This document shows, piece after piece, positions 36,606 to 47,680 of a DNA stretch of 64,000 nucleotides. A model generated the notes under the pieces. The model searched no databases, was not told the DNA's origin, and saw only the letters and a program-made list of their open reading frames with translations. Position numbers and translations under genes: made by a program. Source of the stretch: Hoplostethus atlanticus (lineage: Eukaryota; Chordata; Actinopteri; Trachichthyiformes; Trachichthyidae); NCBI GenBank assembly GCA_034670405.1, contig JAXDDX010000043.1:1825501-1889500 (forward strand). The letters are read 5' to 3'. Numbering within the stretch: position 1 is the stretch's first letter; every line of letters starts with the position of its first letter.

Positions 36606-38177
36606 GGAATAAAGTTAAAGACACCCAACTTTTCCAGTTATTTTCTATTCTATTCTTTTTGACACTGGTCTAGTCAAGCTTGTTCTTTTCCAGCTTTCCT
36701 CAGCTTATCAATTGATTGCTTCAGACTACAGCTACTCAGCAGGGAGTGTGTCTTTACTAGATCAGAAGATGTGTAAGGTCGCCGTGACACAAATGACAAT
36801 GGTCGCAAAATCCCAAAAATGATGAAAAGTGATAAATTACCGGTGTTCAGGGTAAAAGGGTAGTTCCCATACCGGGAGTCTAACCCACGCCGCCTGGGTA
36901 AAAACAACAACAAAACAATAAATGTCCTTTGTATGCCTATGATATGTGTCCCGTAAACGGTCGTTTTGGAGCCAGAGGGACAGAGGTTGTTTCTTCCATA
37001 GACATATATACATAGACGCCGCATTGGCCTGTGGATCGTACGTAAACGTCGCCGCCATATTGGCCTGTAAACAAATACAAGGTTTTTCTGGATGAAAAGC
37101 ACTATAACGTTTACATTTCTCAACCGATTTCAATGAGCCATTTTTATATTCAAGGGTTTATGATCTACGTGGAGTAGGAAAAAAAGGTTTTGTCTCCAGT
37201 TACTTAGGGTGCTTTCACACCTGAAAGTCCGGACCAAGGTCCGAACCAAGGTTCATGTTTTTGTTACATTGTATACATTTGATCCGGTTAGTTTTGCTTT
37301 CACATTGCAATTTTGCGAGCGCACTAAAGACCTTTGGATGACATACCTACGTCCTGTCGTCATCACCTACGTGGGCTGCGTCTCCCTATACTTGACATTG
37401 ATTGGTTTCTAGACGGGCGTGCGCCTGACGTCGGCGTGTTGTCAATTCGGTGGGTAGCCTTTTTCGTTTGAATGAAAATGAATGAACAGACTCATTTCGT
37501 TGCCACTGTAGTATTATTATTATGGCATTACTACCAGCAGCACCAACTTCAAGCCCAGTACTCGAGACTAGTTCGAATCGGCCAAATGAACGTCCTCGTC
37601 GTGCAAAAATGATATCGTCGCCGACAGGTAAGGAGGCGAAGACTGCAAGCAATACTGCGAGCCTTGGCAACTCCGTTTCTGGAGAGACCAGTAAGGTGAG
37701 TGGTACTTACTACTACAATGACTGATAGGACAATAAGATAAGATAATAATAAAACTAAAAATAAGACTTTAGATGGGTAATCCAGAACAGCAAAGTGTTG
37801 AAAATAACATGATTATATTGTTGCATTTATTACATTAAATCGATGGAAATGTATATTATACACATTATAGGACAGGCACCAGGAGTTTATCCACCCTTGT
37901 TTTGTTTTTTGTATGACTATTAATCGTCAACTAAAATGTCATGATCATGACAGCCCTACTGACAGCTGTAAGCCTACACTATGTCAACATATAGGCTAAT
38001 AGACTATGTTCATTGCAGATTAAATAAATAAGTAAATAAATAAAGGCATTTGCCTTCTTGCATGTGTTATATTTAGATCCTCGTTTTTTAATGATTTCAT
38101 AGGGCCTAATAATTTCTGAATATAATGGTATTTGTATTTAGGTTGTGTTTTTTTTTTTTTTTTTTAATCTTTTACAG

Positions 38178-39226
38178 GAACATCTGGGCCCAACCACGGT
38201 GTCATGCTTGGTGGCAGCATGTATGTGACAACTGGACAGAGAGAGATTGGCTGCTCAATTTCAGAATGAAAAGAACCACCTTCCATCATCTCTGTGACCG
38301 TCTTCGCCTAAGGCTGACTCGACAGGATACAAGATACCGCCAGGCAGTGCCTGTGGAGCTGCGCGTGGCTATATGCTTGTGGAGGCTGGCCACCAATCTC
38401 GAGCTCCGATCTATCTCTCACCTCTTTGGTGTGGGATTGTCGAGTGCTTGCGTGTTCACCCAACAAGTTGTTGCCTGCCATCAACGACACCCTAAAGCCA
38501 CAATACCTACACACACCTTCAGCTGCAGAATTTGAAGAAATAGTCAGAGGATTCCGTGACAGATGGGGGTTCCCACAGTGTGTAGGAGCTGTGGATGGCA
38601 CTCATATTTGCATCCTGGCACCACCTCATAACCCAGCTGACTACTACAACCGCAAAGGCTTCTACTCAGTAATCCTGCAAGGTGTTGTAGACCACAATAT
38701 GAAGTTTTGGGATATCAACATTGGCTGGCCTGGGAGGGTTCATGATGCCCGCGTATTCTCAAACTCATCCCTTTACGAACGAGGGCAGAATGGAACACTC
38801 TTGCCAGGATGGCAAGAAACCATTCAGGGTGTTGATGTACCTCTCGTGATACTAGGAGATGCCGCGTATCCACTGCTCCCTTGGCTAATGAAGCCATATC
38901 CGGAGGGCAGAGGCATAACACCAGAACAATCTACTTTCAATCATCGCTTGAGTCAAGCCAGAATGACTGTGGAGAGGGCTTTTGGACGCTTGAAAGGAAG
39001 ATGGAGGTGCCTATTAAAAAGATGTGACTTTCATGTCACCTTAATCAGTGACATCATCTCCGCCAGCTGTGTCCTCCACAATTTTTGTGAGAGTCACAAT
39101 GAAGAATATATAGGCAATGAAGATGAAGATCATGATGCAAGACCAGACCCTGCAGACCGTCTCATTGGTGGTGGGAGTGGGGCAAATACTAGGAATGCAT
39201 TGTGTGCTCATTTTTCAACTCTGTAG
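38178..39226 (+). pseudogene. Harbinger DDE transposase (HARBI1-like), one frameshift
   Basis: After an acceptor-like 'cttttacag' the frame encodes an N-terminal part (TERDWLLNFRMKRTTFHHLC, then LELRSISHLFGVG). Near 38470 the frame shifts and continues as the catalytic part to a stop at 39226. DDE residues are recognisable: D in VGAVDGTH, D in LGDAAYPLL and E in VERAFGRLKGRW. The break lies around 'QQVV' and 'AINDTL', which are contiguous in relatives. Everything else is intact, about 350 aa in total. HARBI1 itself is a domesticated relative, but the intact ends here show this is a transposon copy. Confidence 0.9.
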
Positions 39227-39961
39227 GTATGGACATCGCTTTGATTACTGTAGAGCTGCAATGATTAGTTTTGTTGGTTTATATATTATAATAAATTGAA
39301 TATTTTTGGGGTTTTGGACTATTTGTCAAACAAACCAAGACATTTGATGAGGTCACTGTGGGCTCTAGGATATTGTGATGGACATTTTTCATTGTTTTAT
39401 AATGTTTTATAGACCAAACAATTGTTAGATGCAGCCCTAGGTTACTGTGTAATCATTTATGCCACTTGCAACTTTTGCAGTCTTGCTTTGGTATATGTAG
39501 TGAAACCATCTACAATAGGTATATCAGTTTTGGCACTTGCAGCCTTTGTATTGCAGTAATGCTTCTAATGTTTTTTGAACAGATCTAGAATAAATTCATT
39601 ATTTTACTAAAGTTCATTGTTTAAAATAGTTGCTCTTGTTCTGTTCGTAATTACAACTCACTTCAGTACATGTTGTTTGATTGTAAGGGAGAGACGACAC
39701 ACTGTTCAAACATTTATTATAGCCCTTTAGCACCAAACACATTTTGCAGACTCAGGAGAAACACAAGAGCCGAACAAAAATTAACTCAGAGAATATGGCT
39801 CTTTTCATACATACACTTTCTGCATAACTGTCTTTCTTTTCAGCAACAGACTTGGCCATAAAAAACTGTTTAGAATGTAAAATGAACAAGTAAAAAAACA
39901 GAATTACAAATTAAAATACAGCATAAAAATTAAAGTGCTGGGTGCTGTTCAGTAAATTAAA

Positions 39962-41293
39962 TTACAACTGAAAAAAATGCTGCTTCTCGTCGCTTGGTTC
40001 ACCACTATCATTTTGATACAGGACGCGTGGGGTCTGATCAAAGGGGTTTGTAGGTTGGGCCTGGGTAGTTGGTAGGTGTGGAGACCGCTGTGCAGCCCAG
40101 TCACCGGGAGCTGGAGGAGGTGGATGATATTGGGTTGGTTGGGTAGGTTGGGCCTGGGTAGTTGGTAGGTGTGGAGACCGCTGTGCAGCCCAGTCACCGG
40201 GAGCTGGAGGAGGTGGATGATATTGTGGATGCATGGGACTCCAGGATGCTGCATGGTGTGGAGCTTGGCTTTGGTGAGACATGCCTTGCATGAATGTCTG
40301 CATACAGTTCATAAACATTGTATTTGTCGCCGCCTGCTGCTCCAGCAGCATCCTGAAGCGCCTCTCCTCAGTCTCCTGCTGCATTTGCATCCACCTTTCC
40401 AGAGTGGCATCCTCCCTCTCCTGCCTACTGTCTTCTGCGTGGTTGAAATCTTCCTGCAATCTCTTGGACACCTCAATTCCAGCATCCTTGGCCCTCCTCT
40501 TTCTCCTACAGCAACGAGTTGTCCTGCCTGGTCCATTTTCCTCTTCGTTGCTGGTAGCTGCATTTCCTCCTGTAAAATGAAATAGAGTTACGTTGAATTA
40601 AAAATGTATGCACAAATTTGATAGCCAATAGCCTACTATTGCCGCTAATCTACAATAGAATACAAGCCATCATTATGAATAGTTCATTGATTGTTTTCAA
40701 CGTTTCATTATATCTTGTACCCTAGTTTACATCAGTGTACGCTAGTGTTTTGGGATAAGCTGTACTCTGTTGAAATAATAAGGACTGCTGAAAAAAATGT
40801 CGATGCAGTATGACAGTAGAAATGAGAAGCACAGGCAAAAAAAAACGTGGCTACGTTTGAGTAAGGAGCAAACGTTTAGCTACTCACCACTTTTGGAAGT
40901 GTTTTCTGTGGCACTGGACACATCGGTAGACGCAGTTGAAGCTGGGGAAGCTGGGCAAGACTCCACCACCTTAATGGGTGAGCTTGTTGGGCGAGTGCCC
41001 AGAATGCTATCCAGGTCGTCATAAAAAGGAAAACTGTCCTTCTCGTTTGTCGACGCACCGCTTTTCCTGATGGCATCGCGCACCTTTATGTACTGCTGCC
41101 GCAATTTCTTTACCTTCAGGTGGCATTGCTCTCCCGTCCTCTCATATCCTCTCTCTCTCATCCTCTCAGAAAATAAATTAAAAGTGTAGGTATTTTTATC
41201 CGTTTTTTCAAGTTGACTCCTTACGTCTTCTTTGGACCAAATTGCAATTAAATACTTCGTCTCCTCCTCTCCCCATGTGCTACTGCGGCTCAT
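39962..41293 (-). CDS. Harbinger Myb/SANT-like DNA-binding protein (second transposon gene)
   Basis: Two exons on the minus strand: 41293-40888 and 40569-39962, with GTGAGT donor and ACAG acceptor. The first starts MSRSSTWGEEETKYLIAIWS and continues GYERTGEQCHLKVKKLRQQY, a trihelix/Myb-SANT-like DNA-binding domain as found in Harbinger companion proteins (NAIF1/Myb-like). The second exon has a basic run, a charged coiled-coil-like helix and a Pro/Gln-rich tail with a 31-aa tandem duplication (period 93 bp, 40050 and 40143). In this family the Myb-like protein binds the transposase and brings it to the nucleus and to the ends. No stop was seen in the frame. Confidence 0.85.
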
Positions 41294-42519
41294 TTTGACT
41301 TCTTTTCCGTTCTTTTTCTTCTTCTTTTGTTTTGTATTGACGATACCCTGCCTCAACTTCCTGTAATTGGTCCGAAAGTTCGAACCATCCAAAAAGTGTT
41401 TTCACACTGCAAACGAACCGAACCTTGGTTCAGTTTGATCCGGACCGAGACCACCTCTTTTGGTCGGACCAAATTCTGGTCCTTTGGTCCGGACCATGGT
41501 CCGAGGCACCTTTCACACCTGCCATTTTGGTTCGGACCAAACAAGGTAGGTGTGAAAGCACCCTTAGCATCTCAATCGTTAGGCTATATTCGCTGTGTAT
41601 CAACTCTTTCTCTTTGGGAAACCTTCAAAGTGTGAGAAAAGTTAGCTAGCCAGCTAACTACAGTCAGATTCATAATATATCAGCCGCTTAGCCGAAACGA
41701 GTAGCTTGTCATAAAAATCGGTTTGGAGAAATATAGATATATAAATATAGATGAAAATCTCGATTCTATGCCATTTGAATTTTCCCTCTTTATTTGTCCT
41801 CTGGGGATCAATAAAGGCGTATCTTATCTTATAATAGTCTTTGTCTGTAATTGTCTGTCTTCGAGTATATCTGTATCCTTTCACTGCTATACAAATATAG
41901 AAAGCAGACTGACTGCCAGTGTCTCACTATTGTAATTTGTATTTGCCGATTTTGTTCCATTTTTCTCAATGATGGTCAATTATTAGTACTTAAAAATGCG
42001 CTATTTAGATTTCCCCCCCCCCAGTATTTTAAAGTGAATGAGCTGTCTTCTGACCTGGAGCACAAGAAAAGCTAAAATGATGGGGACATGGACAGAAAAA
42101 TAACTTTCTGCACATTTCATGTACATTAAATTATATTATATATGGACGTCTCCACAAGTATAAACCAAGGGAAAATCCATGCCAGCCAAATCCATGCTTG
42201 ACAAACCTGAGTTTTTACAATGCCTTATGACAATGAATTATTTTCCACCACGTAAGTAATTCAGTTCATGTGAGCCTAACGTTGACACTGCTCTCTTGAG
42301 CGTCTAGCAGCGATTATAGCCTAACTAAGTAACTGGAGACAAAACTTTTTTTTCTACTCCACGTAGATCATAAACCCTTGAATATAATTAAAGACTCATT
42401 GAAATCGGTTGAGAAATGTAAACGTTATAGTGCTTTTCATCCAGAAAAACCGCAGCTCCCGTCCCGTTTACATATCGTAGCAATGGGCAGAAGCAGTCAA
42501 TGCGGCGTCTATGTATATA

Positions 42520-43158
42520 CAGTGTTGCCAACTCCTCAGTAAGGAAAGTAGCTATTGGCTGTCCTAAAAGTCGCTAGAAGTCGCTAAATGACGTCATCAC
42601 CTAATTTGCAAAATTTGCCATGTGCATGTAATTGTAATGGACGCTGTAGGAGAGAGGAATAACGTCGTGGGAGAGACAAAAAGTGTGTAAAAAACACCCT
42701 AAATATGTTTAGAACTACAAATGAACTTTCTTCTGTCGATTCTTGTTTTTTTTAATGTCACAATTCCAACCCTCCTCCTTTATCCGGGCTTGGGACCGGC
42801 TGACTGTAAGCCAGGGCGGGATCAGCCAGCGGCGGCTTCGCGCATGCGCGATTCATTTGCAGTCTGGACGCGGAGGGGTGAACATCTGCTCTGACTGCAG
42901 CTGGGAGGGACTGCTGCGCGAGGACTGGGCCGCCTGTGAGTGCTTTGGGACCGGGGGAGGGGCCCACGGCAGCACCCGCTGCTCGTTGAGAAGAGTAAGA
43001 ACGATACGTGCTTTCACGTCAGAGTCTCCAAAAGTCTCCAATAACACCAGAAAAAGTCGCTAGATTTGTCGCTAGTCGCTTTTTTTTGAAAAAGAGTCGC
43101 TAGAGGGGTCTGAATACTCGCTAAATATAGCGACAAGGTCGCTAAGTTGGCAACACTG
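42520..43158. mobile_element. hAT MITE in the right arm of the palindromic element
   Basis: Ends are 'cagtgttgccaact' and the inverse 'agttggcaacactg'. The target duplication tgtatata is perfect (42512-42519 and 43159-43166). The inside holds repeated 'gtcgctag' words and a GC-rich middle, with no transposase. Length is 639 bp. Confidence 0.93.
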
Positions 43159-43221
43159 TGTATATATGTCTATGGTGCAACATTTCAACATGCCAACCGC
43201 CGTAAAAAGAAGAGAAGAAGA

Positions 43222-43765
43222 AGAAGGACTTTCCAGCATGGGCTTCACAACAATCTGGTTGCTAGGTGTTTTGGCGTCCTTTCTATGCTAGCTAATGTAC
43301 TAGCTGATTTTTGTTGTTTTCAGCCACAGTTAAACTAAAACTGTGCAGAATATGGATTGCAGATCATCATATCTAACGTATTAGAATATGAACTGATATT
43401 CAAGATACATTATATGCGAAAATTGTGAGGCAAAATGCTCTCTGTTGTTAAGCTATTCTTACCTTTGTTATGAAGATAACGTTAGCTGATTAGCTTACTA
43501 GCTAACGTCAGCTCGGCAAATTTCGGTGTTCAGCAGCTAATGTTATTAATCAGATACAGCCGGGTTTATCTTAGCTAGCTGTTAGCTTGCTTTGTTGTCG
43601 TCAAATCCATTGCTTGTCCATTCAAACCTCATATGTTGAGCAGGAATAGTATTATGATATGATATAATATAATACAATAGTATTCCTCCTGCTCCCACTA
43701 CTACTACTAACCACAATTACTACTACTACCACTGAGTCAATGACAAATACGTTTTTCAAAAGTAG
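43222..43765. repeat. Segmental duplication block A' (inverted copy of 576-1148)
   Basis: From 'caacaatctggttgctaggt' to the AGT/ACT array and 'actgagtcaatgacaaatac', this reads as the reverse complement of the ARMC9 exon 1 upstream block. It stops before the ARMC9 start exon, so it carries no coding sequence. Confidence 0.85.
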
Positions 43766-43794
43766 ATATTGTAGAATATTTTGTTATATTAAAT

Positions 43795-44560
43795 GTGTTT
43801 CTTTGACCACCACCACCTCAGCCCGGTTCTTCCACTGCCACAGTCAACCCTGCAGTCACACTGAACTGAAGACATCCATACTCCTGAGTATGGAGCACAT
43901 GGCCATTTCCAAAGGAAGCTCAGAGAGGACGTGGAAGCTGTAGAATACAGATTTAGTTTTTTATTTTTAGTTGGGATGGGATGGTCAGTCATCTGGCATC
44001 GTACCTGTATGACTTTTCCAATATTTTCTGCATTTTTATTCTTTTAGGCTTTCTCCCACCATGTTCATCTGCAAGTACTCTGCTGCTGTTTGACCCATTT
44101 CAAGAAGATTAGAAGAACCAGGCTTCTATCCACTAATCCATTTTGAATATTTGATTAAAGAGGAGGAACATTTGATTTGTGTTTTTTGGATGTGTGATCT
44201 GTCTGTGTGCAAGAGTTTAAGTGTTTAACAAATGAAGTGCATCTCAAACTTCCTAAAACTTGAAATAGTTAAAACCATATTTAATACATACATGATAGCC
44301 ACAGCCTATACTGGGATTTTGTTTTTGTCGTCACTAGGCTTAAATTGAATTAAAGATGGAGCTGAAAGAGGCAGCATGTGTGTGACACTGGCTTCTCAGA
44401 GCCAATGGTGATGGATGTCACAGGATGGAGAGGAATGCTGCCAATGATGCAGACTGCTGGTATGAGCATGGGAAGCCCAAATCTTCAGGTTTAACCCTTG
44501 TAGCTCTGGGTGAGACAGAGTGTGCATCTTATACTACAAGGAAGGATTTAGACATTTTGG
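43795..44560. repeat. Segmental duplication block C' (inverted copy of 21700-23105)
   Basis: It begins 30 bp after block A' with the reverse complement of the polr2h 3' flank ('cagcccggttcttccactgc'). It runs to 'caggtttaacccttgtagct' near 44490. Several internal stretches of the original are missing. No polr2h coding exon is present. Confidence 0.85.
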
Positions 44561-44868
44561 GGCCCTCACTCTTTTCAATCCATCCTTTCTATTCATTACC
44601 CTCAAGCAGGGGCTGAGCAAAGTATATGTAAGGCTAGAGCTCACTAGAGCTCGTTGAGCTTGGAGGCAGTGGTAATATTGCCAACAACAAACACTAGATA
44701 GGTAGGTACTTTATTAATCCCGGGGGGATATTTCTTTGCTACAGCAGCAAAACACAGATCATCAACACAATAAGCACTACAATAGCAACAGTTGATTCTT
44801 TCATAAAAAAAAAGTAGTTGAAAAAAGTCCAAAGACACACTATAGGCCTATAAGAATATTATACAAAT
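44561..44868. repeat. Retroelement 3' tail fragment
   Basis: 'ggtactttattaatcccggg' at 44705-44725 followed by 'tttgctacagcag' resembles the 3' end shared by many fish LINE/SINE copies. A similar 'ggggatcaataaaggcgtat' occurs near 41805. The rest is unremarkable. Confidence 0.45.
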
Positions 44869-45136
44869 TAGGGTTCAACTGATATGGGCAGATACCAATA
44901 TTTTTGTATTGAAGCTGCTGATAGATAGCTGATATTCAATACCTTTAAATTTGGCCATGCAAGTATTCAGTGTTTCCCCAAGAATTGTATTCTTGTCAGG
45001 GAGGAAAAGCTTCTGAAACAGTATTTAGACCAGCATGGGACACTAAAACTCTCCACTGAAACCAGACTAATGAAACGGTGGATGACATGACTGACCGATA
45101 GCTGATATTTCATAAAAGGCCAATATCAACACGATG

Positions 45137-46208
45137 AATAGACCCTTTTAGCGCCTACGTCACGATTACGTCACGGTGTTAGCTGGAGGCAAAACAAAGC
45201 AAAATTGGAGGCATCACCTCACCTCAGAGCAGCAGAGTAAGAGGCTACCGTTCACCGAAAATGTCATCTTGCTGTGTTGTTGGATGCCAGAATTGAAGGA
45301 GAGGCTCCAACTTGAAATTTTATCGTATACCAGCTGCCACTGCCAGTAAAAAAAATCGAAGACAACTATGGTTAAACGCGATAAAACGAAAGGATTGGAC
45401 TGAGGCGATCATCAAAAATGCTTGTGTTTGCAGCGCACACTTCATAGGTTAAATAAAGTATTGTCTGTTTTAGGTATGGATATGTGTCTAAAGATTTGTC
45501 ATGCCCACCTAATCACAAATTGGGGAACTAGGAGGAATAACGTTAGGTGATTTCTCTCGTAACTCTCTTAGCGCATTAGCTAACTTTTAGTTGTAACGTT
45601 ATGTGTGTCAGGTGTGTGTGTGTGTTCGGAATCGCACGACACAAAACTCATCTGGAAAATCTTTGTATTTTAAGTCTTGTACATGACCAGTTATAGGCAT
45701 GTAAAGATTTATACGCCCTCAGTTTCTCTTTACTATATAGATGCCGGGGCTCAACTCGCACCCCCCCCCCTGCGGAGGAAAAAGGGAAAACTTTTCCTAC
45801 CTCTGTGTCGCCTAACAACGCCTGCATTTCTGTCCCTCCAGCTTTGTGCTACATTAACGTTAACCGTGAATCTGTTTTGTCGGCTTGCTATCAGTAGCTA
45901 ACTAAACGTTGACGTTGTAATATTTTTTTAAGCTTCCAGTCTGTCTGTCTGTGTGTGTGTGTGCGTGCATGTATACCATTTACATATTAGGCTCTGATTG
46001 GCTGCAGCCTCGCTCTCCGCACACCTACTCTTGTAATGTTCACTGGAAGTAACGTTGTTTAATACCAGTTTAAAATACGCGTTGTTGTCGCACTTTAGAG
46101 CCCGGGGCTCTGATTCTGAGTAAGACATTCGGATTCTTGGCATTTGCCGGGGCTGAGCCCAAAAAAAAAACACCGTCATCATGTTTACTAACTGAAAAGG
46201 GGTCTATT
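45137..46208 (+). mobile_element. DNA element with THAP domain fragment (P-element-like), non-autonomous
   Basis: Short inverted ends are seen: 'aatagacccttttag' at the left, and at the right 'gaaaaggggtctatt', whose inverse is aatagaccccttttc. It encodes a THAP domain near its left end but nothing resembling the rest of a P transposase. A clean target duplication was not found, so the boundaries are approximate. Confidence 0.55.
45261..45447 (+). pseudogene. THAP zinc-finger domain fragment with one in-frame stop
   Basis: The frame from ATG 45261 reads MSSCCVVGCQN, then TGA at 45294, then RRGSNLKFYRIP, LWLNAIKRKDWTEAI and CVCSAHF. This matches the C2CH THAP fold: Cys pair, Cys-x2-His near the end (CSAHF), conserved LW and KFYRIP. 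The stop could be a CGA-to-TGA change. The closing AVPTIF part is not seen, consistent with an intron after 'HFI'. Confidence 0.8.
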
Positions 46209-46247
46209 GGCAAATTAATATATCGGTCTAACTCGGTCTAACACTAA

Positions 46248-47680
46248 TATTCTAGTGATTTTTTATTAGGGTAGGTTGTGGAGATCACGTTACGTTTCAC
46301 ATTTTATTTATTATTAGGGACCTTGTCTTTGGTACTCAGTGGTGTTTATAGTGACCTTGATTTCCTGTGGTATAATTTTGGACCTATTGCATCTTCATGA
46401 CATTTTAATTACTTCCTGTCATGAGGAGTGATGGTTATTAGAGAATACGTGGATTTGTTTTTCTATTGTGTGTGTATTATAATCAGGCAATGTATCATGA
46501 TGCAGTACACTGACATTGGTTTGTACGAAATTCTGGCAGTATTCCTGGTAAAGTGATGACCAGAGGCTTTGCAGTTACGTCACAAATCTCCTAGCAACCA
46601 AGTCTGGCGCCATGCAGGAGATCCAGTGGAGATGGGCTGTTGGTTAATGTCTAAATATATACCGACCAGCCTAGAAAAAGAGCTTACGTTAGCTGAAAAA
46701 AATTGTTCTGATGTAGGGGTAGGTCCATTCAGTAACGTTACGTTATGTCAAAGTAAAACTGGATAGTCTAATAAGGTAATTTGTGTCTAAACTGACACAG
46801 TAACTTTACACTTAAAACTCTTAACTGTAACGTGAGCTCTAGTCTCTAACGTTACTCTCACTGAGTTAACCTGATCAAAAAGCTAGCAAGGAAGCTAATT
46901 GGACTACTAGATACGTTAGCTAGTGTACAAATCAGTTGCTAAGACAGTGATGGTTAGCTGACCAGAGACTATGGTTAGGTAGCGTAGCTAACAAGCTGAC
47001 ATCATCCAGTCAGTCAGTATCAGTTCCTATTCAAAAACCGCGCAGTAACCAAGTCTATTAAAATCTGTTGAGACGACAAAGTTGTCCTAAGGGTAGAAAC
47101 ACGGTTTTGCAGATTTAATAATGTTATTTTAGCGTAGGCTATGAAAGTAACGTTACGCCTACATTTGACGACCGGAAGTGATCTACTCCTTGCATTAAAT
47201 CGCGTTACGGAGAAGCACCGTACGTCCCGTGCGGCACTAATCGCTACGCTCGGGCCGTGCTGCGTGTGGTAATATGCTGTTTATTGTGGCAGATCTCTAC
47301 CCTCTGCTTCACTGTTGGTTGTGCAACGTTTGAAAATGGGAGCGGCGAAAATGTAGTTATTACTTGAGACAAGGGCTTCTAGCATTACCTTCTCGGTGAA
47401 CGTGTTTCTACTGCGAGTCAGAGCTTCACAGATTTGACTTTCAATGCACAGCGGGACTGTGGGCACGTCGGAGATATTTGCAACGTTGTGCTTTACTGTT
47501 TTATGCATTTGAAACAATATAGTTGTCCCAAACCGGTTGCAGGATGACCCTGCGTTGGAGTTTAATTGGACGCACTGTCGCCTGGATTAAGTCAGCTGCA
47601 CTGTCTGGCAATGACTAGAATACAAATTGAGAATGATGGTGGTTTAGTTTAAGAGAAAAAATAACCTTGCAATAAGAACG
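46248..47680 (+). promoter_or_regulatory. Upstream region and probable promoter of the MFSD8-like gene
   Basis: 47150-47300 has a raised CpG count and an ETS-like 'accggaagtg' at about 47170. No TATA box was seen near the start codon. The rest is rich in 'gttagct' and 'aacgtta' words and contains no recognised gene. Confidence 0.45.

Larger units (their letters stand above)
37207..41563 (+). mobile_element. PIF/Harbinger transposon, full length, 4357 bp
   Basis: Ends are 'gggtgctttcacacct' and its inverse 'aggtgtgaaagcaccc', flanked by TTA on both sides (37204-37206 and 41564-41566), the TWA-type site of Harbinger elements. The subterminal regions carry many 'ggtccgaacc/ggttcggacc' palindromes, likely transposase or Myb-protein binding sites. 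It holds the two standard Harbinger genes in convergent orientation: the DDE transposase (plus) and a Myb/SANT-like protein (minus). An exon-like open stretch at 37522-37695 before GTGAGT may be a 5' exon. One frameshift in the transposase suggests recent death. Confidence 0.93.
36996..43175. mobile_element. Palindromic DNA element hosting two further transposons
   Basis: The outer ends 'ccatagacatatatacatag' at 36996 and the inverse ending 'tatatatgtctatgg' at 43175 form the termini. The arms continue inward: 'ttttgtctccagttactta' before 37207 is the inverse of 'taagtaactggagacaaaa' near 42330, and 'ggatgaaaagcactataacg' is mirrored near 42440. Subtracting the inserts leaves a host of about 1.2 kb with arms of roughly 200 bp. 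No transposase of its own was seen. The family is not assigned. Confidence 0.8.
44869..46247. mobile_element. MITE of the 'ggttagaccgat' family, split by a THAP-bearing element
   Basis: The outer parts ('tagggttcaactgatatggg' at the left, 'atatatcggtctaac' at the right) match a repeat also present at 51292-51765 and 59159-59637. The middle (45137-46208) is a separate element. Confidence 0.6.
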
